From the NCBI GenBank assembly GCA_028287035.1, contig JAQBQL010000188.1, positions 23,108-87,107 of the forward strand: 64,000 bases of DNA, in the 5' to 3' direction. Origin of the DNA: Labilithrix sp. (GTDB taxonomy: Bacteria > Myxococcota > Polyangia > Polyangiales > Polyangiaceae). Below are positions 9,134-17,998 of the stretch, one piece after another. The stretch's first letter is position 1. Every line of letters starts with the position of its first letter. Below the pieces are notes generated by a model that saw only the letters and a list, made by a program, of their open reading frames with translations, made no database searches and was not told the origin of the DNA. The position numbers were made by a program, and so were the translations under genes.

Positions 9134-9580
9134 ATGATCCTTCGTCCCGTCGAGGAGCGCGATCTCGAGGCCCTCTTCGCGCACCAGAGCGACCCCGAGG
9201 GCGCCGCGATGGCCGCCTTCCCGTCCCGCGACCGCGAGGCCTTCTTCGCGCACTGGCGCACCCGCGTGCTCGCCGATCCGTCGGGCACCAAGATGGCCAT
9301 CGAGGACGGGGGCGAGGTGGTCGGGAACGTCCTCGCATGGACCGCCGATGGGCAGCGGAAGATCGGCTACTGGATCGACCGCGCGTGCTGGGGCAGGGGG
9401 GTCGCGAGCCGCGCGCTGGCGGAGCTCGTCGCCCGGATCGAGACCGCGCGCCCGCTCCACGCCGAGGTCGTGAAGACCAACCTCGCCTCGATCCGCGTCC
9501 TCGAGAAGTGCGGCTTCGTCCGCGTCGGCGAGCACGAGGACGAGATCCTCATGCGCCTCGACGAAGCCCCGCGCGCGTAG
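9134..9580 (+). CDS. GNAT-family N-acetyltransferase
   Basis: A 148-residue single-domain acetyltransferase of the RimJ/RimL-like GNAT group, expected to transfer acetyl from acetyl-CoA to an amine. The N-terminus MILRPVEERDLEALF is the typical first strand and helix. The middle strand is IGYWIDRACWGRGVASRAL, where the R-G-V-A stretch matches the acetyl-CoA pyrophosphate loop. Near the C-terminus, N-LASIRVLEKCGFVRVGE is the usual GNAT end. It is monocistronic and converges on the antiporter gene with a 4-base gap. The substrate cannot be read from sequence. Confidence 0.9.
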   Translation: MILRPVEERDLEALFAHQSDPEGAAMAAFPSRDREAFFAHWRTRVLADPSGTKMAIEDGGEVVGNVLAWTADGQRKIGYWIDRACWGRGVASRALAELVARIETARPLHAEVVKTNLASIRVLEKCGFVRVGEHEDEILMRLDEAPRA

Positions 9581-9584
9581 CCCC

Positions 9585-11357
9585 CTACAGATCGGGACCC
9601 ATCAGCCGCGGCGACGAGCCCAGCGGGGCCACCCCGATCCGCGTCACATTCGCCTCGAGCACCTGCACCGCCTCCTCCTGCGTCGTCGCGCGGACCAGCA
9701 TGCTCCGCGCCTTCTCGTCGAACACCGAACGCGCGAGGTTCGACAGCACCTTCAGCTCGCGCGCATACGCCTTCGGCGGCAGCAGCAGCATGAACACGAT
9801 GTGCGCGGGGCGCCCGTCTGGCGCGTCGAAGTCGATGCCGCCCGCCGACAGGCCGAGCGCCACCACCGGTCGCGTCAGCCCCTCGACCGGCGCATGCGGG
9901 ATGGCCACGTCGTCACCGAGGCCGGTCGGCGCGATGAGCTCGCGCTCGAGGACGGCGATGACCGCCGGCTCGACGAGCTCGCCCAGCGAGAGGCGCAGCG
10001 ACTGCCCGAGCTCCTCGATGGCCGCGCCGGCGGTGGTCGCGGTGAGGTGGTGCACGAACGAGCCGGCCTTCACGAGCGAGGCCGCGTCGTCCGGAACGTT
10101 CTCGCTCGCCGACGCCGGCGTTTCGCCCTTCCCCGACTGCAGCAGGCGCTTCATCATCGGTCCGGCCAGCAGCGACGTGCCGATGGCCATCGTGACCAGC
10201 GCCACGAACACGCGGTCCTCGATCAGGCCGGCCTCCCGCGCCAGGAGCGCCAGGATGATCTCCATCGCCCCGCGGGCATTCATGCCGAAGCCGATGGCGA
10301 GCGACTCCCGCCAGCTCATGCCCGACAGCCGCGCGCCCGTGCTGCAGCCCACCACCTTGGCGACCGAGGCGATGGCGAAGACGACGAGGCACAGCACGAC
10401 GTCGAGGTTCGCGAGGAAGTCGACGCGAAGGGCGACCGACGCGAAGAACACCGGCGCGAAGACGTTGGTGACGAACTGCTGGATGGTCTGGCGCGTGCGC
10501 TCCCGGAGGCGAGGGGAGTCGCCGACCGTCACGCCGACGATGAAGCCGCCGAGCACCGCGTGCACCCCGAACGACTGGGTCGCCGTCGCGCCCAGCACCG
10601 CGAGGACGATGACCAGCGAGAGGATGCGGCCCGGCGCGAGTGCCGGCTCGCCCTCGAGGCGCGCGAGCACGCGGTCCACCACGCGCCTCCCGACGAGCAG
10701 CATGAACGCGGTGAAGCCGAGGACGAGCACGATCGTCGTGCCGAGCCGTCCGATCTCCACCTGCCCGCCCTTCATGGGCCCGAGCAGGATGGAAAAGGCG
10801 AGCCAGCCCACGAGATCGTCGACCATCGCGGAGCTCATGACGATGAGCCCGATGTCGGTCTTGAAGAGGCCGAGGTCGAGCAACGTCTTCGCGATGACGG
10901 GCAGCGCGGAGATCGAGAGCGCCACGCCCATGAAGAGCGCGAACAGCATGCGACGATCGGTGTTGACGAGCACCGAGTCGGGCACGAGGCGCCCCAGCAC
11001 GAAGCCGCCCGCGAGCGGCATCAGGATGCCGAGCGCGGCGACCTGCAGCGCGCTCCGCCCGCGGCGCTTCACGATTCCGAGGTCCACCTCGAGCCCGGCC
11101 ACCATGAGCAGCAGCACGACGCCGAGCGACGTGTAGCCGGATAGCGCGGCCTGCGGGACGCCGCCTTTCGGAAACAGGAACTGGAAGGCGCCTGGCGCGA
11201 CGCGCCCGAGGCCGGTGGCCCCGAGGAGGATGCCGGCGATCAGCTCGCCGACGACGAGCGGCAGGCCGAGGCGCCGGGCGAGCTCGCCGAGCAGCCGGGC
11301 GACGCCGAGCAAGACCGCGAGCGAGAGGAGAAAGGCGACCGCGTCGTGCTCGTTCAC
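9585..11357 (-). CDS. CPA2-type cation/proton antiporter with C-terminal PTS EIIA-like domain
   Basis: A 590-residue inner-membrane protein with a GTG start. Residues 1-390 are a Na+/H+ (Kef-type) exchanger with about twelve membrane helices and family-like stretches such as VGELIAGILLGATGLG and FVTNVFAPVFFASVALRVD. In place of the usual TrkA-N/RCK domain, residues of about 435-570 form an EIIA type 2 (PtsN-like) domain with GLGDDVAIPHAPVEGL, His488 being the predicted phosphorylated residue. This suggests ion exchange gated by a phosphotransfer relay, although phosphorylation is inferred. It lies 43 bases downstream of isocitrate dehydrogenase on the same strand. The transported ion is unknown. 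Confidence 0.88.
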   Translation of the reverse strand: MNEHDAVAFLLSLAVLLGVARLLGELARRLGLPLVVGELIAGILLGATGLGRVAPGAFQFLFPKGGVPQAALSGYTSLGVVLLLMVAGLEVDLGIVKRRGRSALQVAALGILMPLAGGFVLGRLVPDSVLVNTDRRMLFALFMGVALSISALPVIAKTLLDLGLFKTDIGLIVMSSAMVDDLVGWLAFSILLGPMKGGQVEIGRLGTTIVLVLGFTAFMLLVGRRVVDRVLARLEGEPALAPGRILSLVIVLAVLGATATQSFGVHAVLGGFIVGVTVGDSPRLRERTRQTIQQFVTNVFAPVFFASVALRVDFLANLDVVLCLVVFAIASVAKVVGCSTGARLSGMSWRESLAIGFGMNARGAMEIILALLAREAGLIEDRVFVALVTMAIGTSLLAGPMMKRLLQSGKGETPASASENVPDDAASLVKAGSFVHHLTATTAGAAIEELGQSLRLSLGELVEPAVIAVLERELIAPTGLGDDVAIPHAPVEGLTRPVVALGLSAGGIDFDAPDGRPAHIVFMLLLPPKAYARELKVLSNLARSVFDEKARSMLVRATTQEEAVQVLEANVTRIGVAPLGSSPRLMGPDL

Positions 11358-11400
11358 GGCCGCGTTATCGCACGCGTCGCGCGGCGCGTCAGCGGCTAGA

Positions 11401-12405
11401 TCAGGCCTTGCCGACCGCCTCGCAGAGCGTGCGCGTGAACTCCTCGGTGCCGACCTTGCCGCCGAGATCGTACGTGCGGACGCCGCTCGCGAAGACGCCG
11501 AGGAGGCCCTTCTCGATGCGGTCGGCCGCTTCGTGCTCGCCGAGGTGGTGGAGCATCATCACGCCGCTCTGGATGAGCGCGGTCGGGTTCGCGATGCCCT
11601 GGCCGGCGATGTCGGGCGCCGTGCCGTGGACCGCCTCGAACACGGCGCAGTCGAGCCCGATGTTCGCGCCCGGCACCATCCCGAGCCCGCCCACGAGGCC
11701 GGCGCCGAGGTCGCTCAGGATGTCGCCGTAGAGGTTCTCGGTGACGATGACGTCGAGCTTGTTCGCGTCGCGGACCATGTTCATCGCGCACGCGTCGACG
11801 ATGACCTCCCACGGCTCGATGCGCGGGTACCGGAGCGCCACCTTGCGGAAGCACTCGAGGAGCAGCCCGTCCGACAGCTTCATGATGTTCGCCTTGTGGA
11901 CGACGCTCACGCGCTTGCGGTTCATGCGCTGCGCGTACTCGAAGGCGTACTCGCAGATCCGGGTGCACGCCTTCTCGGTGATGAGCTTGATGCTCTGGGC
12001 GACGCCCGGCATGATCATCAGCTCGAGGCCGGCGTAGAGGTCCTCGGTGTTCTCGCGCACGATGACGATGTCCGTGCCCTCGAACCGCGGCTCGACGCCG
12101 GGCAGGCTGCGGATGGGCCGCACGTTCGCGTAGAGGTCGAGCGACTGACGCAGCGTCACGTTCACCGAGCGGAAGCCCTTGCCGATCGGCGTGCCGATCG
12201 GGCCCTTCAGCGCGGTCTTGTTGCGACGGATCGAGACGAGGACCTCGTCGGGCAGCGTGGTGCCGCGCTTCTCGGCGACCGCGGCCCCCGCGTCGAGGAC
12301 CTCCCACTCGATCTTCACGCCGGAGGCTTCCAGCACCTTGCGGGTCGCCGCCGCGACCTCCGGTCCGATGCCGTCTCCGGGGATGAGGGTGATCGTATGG
12401 GCCAT
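11401..12405 (-). CDS. NAD-type isocitrate dehydrogenase (isopropylmalate dehydrogenase superfamily)
   Basis: A 334-residue decarboxylating dehydrogenase, most like the short NAD-dependent isocitrate dehydrogenases of the TCA cycle. The N-terminus HTITLIPGDGIGPEV is diagnostic of the superfamily. Substrate-loop ANVRPIRSLPG, RENTEDLYAGLE, Lys in VVHKANIMKLSDGL and the metal-site stretch VTENLYGDILSDLGAG are all present. The coenzyme region is EAVHGTAPDIAGQGIANPTA. ATG 12405 is used; an in-frame GTG at 12411 is equally possible and sits 7 bases from a TAnnnT hexamer. Isocitrate rather than isopropylmalate use is favoured by the ENTEDLY form, but homoisocitrate or tartrate cannot be excluded. 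Confidence 0.85.
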   Translation of the reverse strand: MAHTITLIPGDGIGPEVAAATRKVLEASGVKIEWEVLDAGAAVAEKRGTTLPDEVLVSIRRNKTALKGPIGTPIGKGFRSVNVTLRQSLDLYANVRPIRSLPGVEPRFEGTDIVIVRENTEDLYAGLELMIMPGVAQSIKLITEKACTRICEYAFEYAQRMNRKRVSVVHKANIMKLSDGLLLECFRKVALRYPRIEPWEVIVDACAMNMVRDANKLDVIVTENLYGDILSDLGAGLVGGLGMVPGANIGLDCAVFEAVHGTAPDIAGQGIANPTALIQSGVMMLHHLGEHEAADRIEKGLLGVFASGVRTYDLGGKVGTEEFTRTLCEAVGKA

Positions 12406-12418
12406 GCTCACGCCGGTC

Positions 12419-12424
12419 AGCGTA
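12419..12424 (-). promoter_or_regulatory. Putative -10 element TACGCT
   Basis: On the minus strand TACGCT ends 7 bases before the alternative GTG start (12411) and 13 before ATG 12405 of the isocitrate dehydrogenase gene. Confidence 0.35.
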
Positions 12425-12437
12425 CTGCGCGCCGCGG

Positions 12438-12443
12438 TATCCT
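12438..12443 (+). promoter_or_regulatory. Putative -10 element TATCCT
   Basis: TATCCT lies 10 bases before ATG 12454 of the hydrolase gene. It is back to back with the opposing hexamer at 12419-12424 in a 48-base divergent gap. Confidence 0.4.
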
Positions 12444-12453
12444 TCTACCCCTC

Positions 12454-13338
12454 ATGCCGAAGACATCACCTGAGCTCGTGCGCCTCGTCGCGAACGGCCT
12501 CGAGCATCGCGTGCTCGCATGGAGCGCGCAGGCGCCGGGGAGCCTGGCCGTGGAAACGGTGGTGCTGGTGCACGGCTTCATGGACGCGGCCGGCACCTGG
12601 GATCTCGTCGCGCCGCGCCTCGCCGCGGCCGGCCTCCGGGTGCTCGCGCTCGACATGCGGGGTTTCGGCGAGGGCGCTCGGATCGGCCCCGGCAGCGCGT
12701 ACCACTTCGTCGATTACGTGTTCGATCTCGCTGACATCGTCGACACGCTCGCGCCCGGCGAGCCCGTGTTTCTGGTCGGCCATTCGATGGGCGGCACCCT
12801 CACCACGATGTTTGCCGGGGCCTTTCCCGAACGCGTGGCCCGGTTCGCGAACCTCGAGGGCCTCGGCCCGCCGGACAACGGCTGGGAGGCCGGTCCCGTC
12901 CGGATGCGTGCGTGGATCGAACAGGTGCGCGCCATGCGCACGCGCGGCGACGGTCGACCCACCTTCACGCGCGAGGAGGCGCTCCAGCGTCTCTCTGCGA
13001 ACCATCCCGGCATCGATGCGGCGGTCCTCGAAGGGCGTCTCCCGCACCTCGCGAGGGACGCCGGTGATGGACGCCTCGCCTGGCACTTCGACGGGCTGCA
13101 CCGCGCCACGTCGCCGGTGCCGTTCTTCGCGAAGCTCTTCGCGGCCTACGCCTCGAAGGTCACCGCGCCCGTGCTCTACGTGTCGGGCGGGCCGAAGGGT
13201 TTTCACGTGCCGGACGAGGAACAGCGGCTCGCGTCGTTCACGCAGCTCACCCGCGCCGAGCTCCCCGGCGCCGGGCACATGATGCACTGGACCCGGCCCG
13301 AGGCGCTCGCCGATCTGCTGATCGCTCACGGCACCTAG
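12454..13338 (+). CDS. Alpha/beta hydrolase
   Basis: A 294-residue cytoplasmic alpha/beta-fold hydrolase. The oxyanion stretch VVLVHGFMDAAGTW is followed by ALDMRGFGEG. The nucleophile elbow is VGHSMGG, Ser in G-H-S-M-G. The catalytic His is in PGAGHMMHWTRPE near the C-terminus, and the acid is expected after VLYVSGGPKG. A cap domain lies between FANLEGLGPPD and the last third. ATG 12454 is chosen because the open frame upstream overlaps the divergent dehydrogenase gene and shows no similarity. Substrate is unknown; MhpC/lipase-like esterases are the nearest group by motif. Confidence 0.9.
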   Translation: MPKTSPELVRLVANGLEHRVLAWSAQAPGSLAVETVVLVHGFMDAAGTWDLVAPRLAAAGLRVLALDMRGFGEGARIGPGSAYHFVDYVFDLADIVDTLAPGEPVFLVGHSMGGTLTTMFAGAFPERVARFANLEGLGPPDNGWEAGPVRMRAWIEQVRAMRTRGDGRPTFTREEALQRLSANHPGIDAAVLEGRLPHLARDAGDGRLAWHFDGLHRATSPVPFFAKLFAAYASKVTAPVLYVSGGPKGFHVPDEEQRLASFTQLTRAELPGAGHMMHWTRPEALADLLIAHGT

Positions 13339-13363
13339 ACGTTCCGCGCGGGCTCGGCGTTGC

Positions 13364-14887
13364 TCAGTCGAGGCGGAAGTTGTCGAACGTCGTGTAGAGC
13401 GGCGCGCCCGTGCTGCCCGAGACGAGCGCGAGGCGCACCGCGTGGCCGGCGAAGGCGGACACATCGGCGACGAGCGACGCCATCGTGTACCCGACCGGAG
13501 GCGCACCCTCGAAGTGCAGGCGCTGGAGCATGGCGTCGGTCTCGACGTCCCGCAGCTCCACGGAGACGTGGCTCGACCCGGGGACCTGGTCCGCCACCAG
13601 CTTCACGTACTGCATCTCGAACCTCAGGTACGTCACGTTGGCCGAGAGCACGAGGTCGTGCGTGGCCACGAGCTCGCAGGGGCCGTTCTCGTTGTAGGCG
13701 AACGCGAGCTTGGACCCGCTGCTCGGCGACGTGGGGCCGATCCCGATCGACGTCGTCAGGACCCCGAACGACACGTCGGCGTCCGACACCGCGTCGTGGA
13801 GCACGTCATGCGGATGGATCATGGTGCCCGTCATCGCCGTCAGTCCTCCGGAACCGAGCGCGCCCGAGCTCCGCGTGACGTTCCATCCGGCGAAGCCGTC
13901 GTCGAAGCTCGGGTTCGTGAACGTGGTGCACGCGATGTCGACGGTCGTGACCCCCTCGGCGGCGGCGTAGCCGATGTTGGTGGTGGTCCTCAGGCTGCAG
14001 AACTGGTCGGCGGGCTGCGCCTTCACGGTGACCGCGTACACGCTTCCAGCCGGCACGCGCGTGCCGAACGCGAACGGGCCGTCCGAGGTGACCGTGAGGT
14101 CGTCGCCGCCGCTCTGCGCGAGGACCAGCGAGCCCGTGAGCCCCGTCACGGTACCGCCGACGGTGACGTACGGCGTGCACGTGACGGCGATGTCGGCGAC
14201 CGGCACGCCGCCCACGGTACCTGCAGGCCTCGCCACCCAGCACGTCTCGTCGGCGGGGTGCGCTTTGATGCTCACGTCGTACGTGGCGCCGCTCGGAAGG
14301 ACGTCGGGAAAGGCCCACGTGCCGTCGGCCGCGACGGCGACGTCCACGCCGCCGCTCGTCAGCACGAGCCCGCTGCCGGTGAGGCCGGTCACGGTGCCAC
14401 CGACCGTGTAGTGGTCGGTCGTGCAGTTCACCGCGATGCTCACGACGTTGCCCTGCGCGACGGTGCCGCTGCCGCCCGCGACCACGCAGCTCTGCGCCGG
14501 CGCCGAAGGGGAGAGAGCCACGGTCACGTCGAACGCGTCGCCCGTCGCGAGCTTCGTGTCGAACACGAACCCGCCGTCGGCGTCGACGGGAAGGTCGGCC
14601 CGGCCGCTCTGCTGGAGCACGAGCCCGCTGCCCACGAGGCCCGTCACCCTGCCGCCGATCCGCCATTGCGCGGGCGCAGGGCGCGAGGCCGCGTCGGCGC
14701 CGTCGCCGTCGACCACGGCGGACGGTCGCGCCGGCGCGAAGGCCTGGTCGGTGCCTGCGTCGACCGTCGCGCCGTAGCTCGTCTTGTCCGCGCCGGAGGC
14801 GGTGGTGTCGGCCTCGCTCCCGACCGCGCACCCGGCGAGCGTGAGGAGCGGGAAGGCGAGGGCAAGAACGGACGCGCGGCTTCGCAT
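13364..14887 (-). CDS. Lipoprotein with three tandem beta-sandwich repeats
   Basis: A 507-residue secreted lipoprotein. The signal ends in LLTLAGC (Cys20). Residues of about 75-320 hold three repeats of about 80 residues, each starting GGTVTGLTGSGLVL, then SGGxDLxVxADGxFAF, then YDVTVKAxPADQxC, and ending DIAVTCT. Each repeat has a conserved Cys pair that could form a disulfide. The C-terminal 180 residues begin NPSFDDGFAGWNVT, which resembles a jelly-roll carbohydrate-binding or MAM-like module. It converges on the hydrolase gene with a 25-base gap. It is probably surface-exposed; the ligand is unknown. Confidence 0.82.
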   Translation of the reverse strand: MRSRASVLALAFPLLTLAGCAVGSEADTTASGADKTSYGATVDAGTDQAFAPARPSAVVDGDGADAASRPAPAQWRIGGRVTGLVGSGLVLQQSGRADLPVDADGGFVFDTKLATGDAFDVTVALSPSAPAQSCVVAGGSGTVAQGNVVSIAVNCTTDHYTVGGTVTGLTGSGLVLTSGGVDVAVAADGTWAFPDVLPSGATYDVSIKAHPADETCWVARPAGTVGGVPVADIAVTCTPYVTVGGTVTGLTGSLVLAQSGGDDLTVTSDGPFAFGTRVPAGSVYAVTVKAQPADQFCSLRTTTNIGYAAAEGVTTVDIACTTFTNPSFDDGFAGWNVTRSSGALGSGGLTAMTGTMIHPHDVLHDAVSDADVSFGVLTTSIGIGPTSPSSGSKLAFAYNENGPCELVATHDLVLSANVTYLRFEMQYVKLVADQVPGSSHVSVELRDVETDAMLQRLHFEGAPPVGYTMASLVADVSAFAGHAVRLALVSGSTGAPLYTTFDNFRLD

Positions 14888-14933
14888 GGGTAGGGGAAAC
14901 GGCCCCCGAGCCCTCGCGATTAAGGCGCGGCCC

Positions 14934-16229
14934 TCAGCGTGGGCCCTTGTAGGACCGCACCACGTCCTCGAGCCGCCTTTCCTCGTTCTTGTCGAGGAGG
15001 CCGACCGCCAGCACGTTGAGGCGGTCGGGCTGCGCGAGGAGCTCGGCGACCTCGCGCACGCGCTCCGCGGTGACCGCGCTGTTCGCGGCGAGGCGCGACT
15101 CGGGCGTGTCCTCGCGGTCGAACAGCATCCCGCCCGCGTAGAAGCCGGCGAGCTCCTCGGGCGAGTCGAACATCGCCTGCGTGTCCCAGGCGCTCCGCCG
15201 CCGCGCCTTGTCCATCTCGGCCTCGGTCGGGCCGGTGGTCGCGAGGTCGCTGACGAGAGCGAGGATCTCCTTCGTGACGACGCTGGTGCGCGAGTGCAGC
15301 ACGCCGGCCATGAAGTCGAGCACGCCGTCGTCCTCGTAGCCGTCGAACGACGCGCCCACGTCGTAGCAGAGGCCCTTCGAATCGCAGACGCGGTGGTAGA
15401 GTCGCGTCGACATCCCGTCGTCGATGACGCGCATGAGCATGTCCATTGGTGCCCGGTGCTCGGACCGATCGGGCACGGCGCGGAAGCACACGCGGAGCTC
15501 GGTCTGGCTCGACGCGTTCTCCACGATCTCGAGGCGCGCCTTCTTCTGCGTGTGCACCGGCGCGGGCGTGGTCACCCGGGTGCCGGACGGCAGCTTGGCG
15601 AAGGCCTCCGCGGCGAGCGCGAGGCAGGCGTCGGGATCGACGTCGCCCGAGAACGCGAGCACGCTGTTGGCAGCGTTGTAGTGGCGCGCGTGATGCGTGG
15701 TGAGCATCGCCTTCGTGAAGGACTTCACGCGCTTCTCGTCGCCGGTGATGGTGTAGCCGAGCGGGTGCGTCGGGTAGATCATCTGCCGCGTGAGGTTGTC
15801 GGCGTCGACCTGGCGGCCCTCGTCGTCGAGGTCCTCCAGGATCTCCTCGCAAACGATACCCTTCTCGATCTCGATGTCCGCGAACGTGGGGCTCGCGATG
15901 ACCTCGCCGAAGAGGCGCGTAGACGGCTCGAGCGACTCCTTCGGCATCGTCACCGAGAAGACGCCGGAGTCGGTCTGGGTCGCCGCGTAGAGGAACCCGC
16001 CGAGCCCCTCGAACTCGCGGTTCACCTCGTGCGCGCTCGCGAACCGCGGCGTGCCCCGGTAGAGCATGTGCTCGAGGAAGTGGCTGAGACCGTTGGTGCG
16101 CGGCTCCTCGAAGCGGGAGCCGACGCGCACGTAGAGGGCCACGTGCGCGCGGTGCAGCTGCGGCTGCGGGGTGACGACCACCCGCAGACCGTTCGAGAGC
16201 GTGCCGACCCGCGCGGGACGACTCGTCAT
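14934..16229 (-). CDS. M16-family zinc metallopeptidase
   Basis: A 431-residue peptidase of the pitrilysin/processing-peptidase family. The inverted zinc motif HxxEH is at residues 50-54 (LSHFLEHMLYRGTP), with the downstream Glu expected in EKGIVCEEILEDLDDE. The C-terminal half contains the usual M16 domain with the R-Y motif region (DSKGLCYDVGASF). No signal peptide is seen, so it may be cytoplasmic. Its ATG begins one base after the stop of the PpiD-like gene, so the two are translationally linked, which suggests a shared role in protein quality control. Bacterial M16 homologues degrade peptides; the substrate here is unknown. Confidence 0.9.
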   Translation of the reverse strand: MTSRPARVGTLSNGLRVVVTPQPQLHRAHVALYVRVGSRFEEPRTNGLSHFLEHMLYRGTPRFASAHEVNREFEGLGGFLYAATQTDSGVFSVTMPKESLEPSTRLFGEVIASPTFADIEIEKGIVCEEILEDLDDEGRQVDADNLTRQMIYPTHPLGYTITGDEKRVKSFTKAMLTTHHARHYNAANSVLAFSGDVDPDACLALAAEAFAKLPSGTRVTTPAPVHTQKKARLEIVENASSQTELRVCFRAVPDRSEHRAPMDMLMRVIDDGMSTRLYHRVCDSKGLCYDVGASFDGYEDDGVLDFMAGVLHSRTSVVTKEILALVSDLATTGPTEAEMDKARRRSAWDTQAMFDSPEELAGFYAGGMLFDREDTPESRLAANSAVTAERVREVAELLAQPDRLNVLAVGLLDKNEERRLEDVVRSYKGPR

Positions 16230-16230
16230 G

Positions 16231-17928
16231 TCAGGGGCCTTCGTCTTCCTCTTGCGGAGCGGCGCCCGCGTCGGACTTCGCGCCCATCACGTTGTTCTCG
16301 TCGACCTTGATCTCGGCCTTGTTCGCCTCGCGGAGGCGGCGCGTGTAGGCGGCGAGGGCCTCGAGCTGCTTGCCGAAGAGAAGCTGCTGCACGTACGTGT
16401 CGCGCTCCTTGTCGAACTCGTCCTTCGTGGCGGGCTTCTGCTCCTTGAGCGCGACGACGAGGAAGCCGTCCTCGCTGCGGATCGGCTCCTTCACGACGTC
16501 GCCGGTCTTCGCGGAGAACGCGAAGCCGGTGACCGCGGCCGAGGCCTCGCCGGAGACGCCGATGATGGGATCGGTGCTGCCGCGGTTGAACGCGTTCGAG
16601 GAGAGCCACTGCGGACGCTCGGGGTCGCTGTCGGCCGTGAACTCCGGCGCGGGCGGCGCTTCGGGAGCGGCATCGGCGCCCGCATCACCCTTCGCGTCGG
16701 CCTTCGTCGCGGCCTTGGCGGGCGCGGGGCGGACGACGCCGTACTGCGCGATCGCCGCCTTCACGACGTCCTCGCCGGGCTTGCCCGCCTTCACGTCGGC
16801 GATGATCTTCGCGGCCATCGCCTTCGCGAGGTCGAGCGACTTCGACGTGCGGTACGCCTTGAGGACGTCTTCCTTGCCCGCCTCGTCGCGCTTGATGATG
16901 TGGTAGCCGAAGCTCGTCTCGACGAGGTTCGGCACGAGGACGCCCGGGCCGACCGACTCGACCGCCTTCTTGAACGGCTCGACGAACTGCTCGACCATCT
17001 CGCCGGGGTACTGGCCGCCCTTGTCCTTGCTACCGGGGTCGTCCGAGAACTCCTTGGCGAGCTTCGCGAAGTCCTCGCCCTTCTTCACGCGGTCGAAGAT
17101 GTCCTGCGCCTTCTTCTTCGACGCTTCCTTCTCTTCCGGCTTCTCACCGGCGAACTTCACGAGGATGTGACGGACCGGCACCTTCACCTGCGCGGCGTTG
17201 ACCTTGTCCTTCTGCCAGGCGTCGATGTCCTTCGGGTCGCCGGACACGGCGTACTTCTCGATCCAGTTCCGGCGGACCACCGCGTAGCTGACCGTCGACG
17301 TCGTGCGCTCGGTCTTGAAGTGGTCGAGCGCCTCGTCCTCGGCAACGCGCACCGGGGCACGCACGAGATCGCGCATCTTGGCGGCGAGGAGCTCGCGCCC
17401 CTGCCACTCGCGGAACTCGGCGGGCGAGCGGCCGGTGATCTGCTTGACCAGGCGCTCGTACGTCTTCATGTCGAACTGCTTGGTCTTCGGGTCCTTGAAG
17501 CCCACGTAGACCTTGCCGTCGTCGATGCCCATGCTGCGCTGACGGAGCCCCTGCTCGCCCGGCATGCTCAGGTAGATGAAGCCCTTGAAGATGCTGTCGG
17601 TGATCTCTTCCTCGCTCACCGTGAGGCCGAGGCGCTGGGCCTCGGTCACGAGCAGCTCGCGCTCGATCAGGCCGTCGAGCACCATGTGCGAGGCCTCGGC
17701 CTGCTTCAGCGGGCCCGTGCCGCGCGAGAAGATCAGCCGGTACGCTGCCCGGTGCGCCTTGGGCTCGATGCACGAGCCGTGGACGCGCGCGGCGCACGCC
17801 TCGCTCACCGTGCCCAGCTTCTTGCCCGCGGTCGGGTTGAACCCGAGCACGAACACCAGGATCATTCCGACGATGATGATCCCGTAGATGAGGTTCGTGA
17901 GCCCCTTGTGCCGGAAGAAATTGAGCAT
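16231..17928 (-). CDS. PpiD-like membrane-anchored peptidyl-prolyl isomerase/chaperone
   Basis: A 565-residue periplasmic folding factor anchored in the inner membrane. One membrane helix lies at residues 13-30 after a short basic N-terminus (MLNFFRHKG). A SurA-N-like helical region spans about 45-245. A parvulin rotamase domain covers about 249-348 (VPVRHILVKFA, then FAKLAKEFSDDPGSKDKGGQYPG, then FGYHIIKRD). A second partial rotamase-like segment lies near 430-520 (GFLVVALKEQKPA), followed by an acidic tail. It leads into the M16 gene with a 1-base gap. It is longer than SurA and has PpiD architecture. Confidence 0.88.
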   Translation of the reverse strand: MLNFFRHKGLTNLIYGIIIVGMILVFVLGFNPTAGKKLGTVSEACAARVHGSCIEPKAHRAAYRLIFSRGTGPLKQAEASHMVLDGLIERELLVTEAQRLGLTVSEEEITDSIFKGFIYLSMPGEQGLRQRSMGIDDGKVYVGFKDPKTKQFDMKTYERLVKQITGRSPAEFREWQGRELLAAKMRDLVRAPVRVAEDEALDHFKTERTTSTVSYAVVRRNWIEKYAVSGDPKDIDAWQKDKVNAAQVKVPVRHILVKFAGEKPEEKEASKKKAQDIFDRVKKGEDFAKLAKEFSDDPGSKDKGGQYPGEMVEQFVEPFKKAVESVGPGVLVPNLVETSFGYHIIKRDEAGKEDVLKAYRTSKSLDLAKAMAAKIIADVKAGKPGEDVVKAAIAQYGVVRPAPAKAATKADAKGDAGADAAPEAPPAPEFTADSDPERPQWLSSNAFNRGSTDPIIGVSGEASAAVTGFAFSAKTGDVVKEPIRSEDGFLVVALKEQKPATKDEFDKERDTYVQQLLFGKQLEALAAYTRRLREANKAEIKVDENNVMGAKSDAGAAPQEEDEGP

Positions 17929-17998
17929 TCGCGGGCCGCGCTCATAACACGGCGCGCCTGCGGTTTCTATGCGAAGGGGCGGGCGCCCGTCAGGTCCG

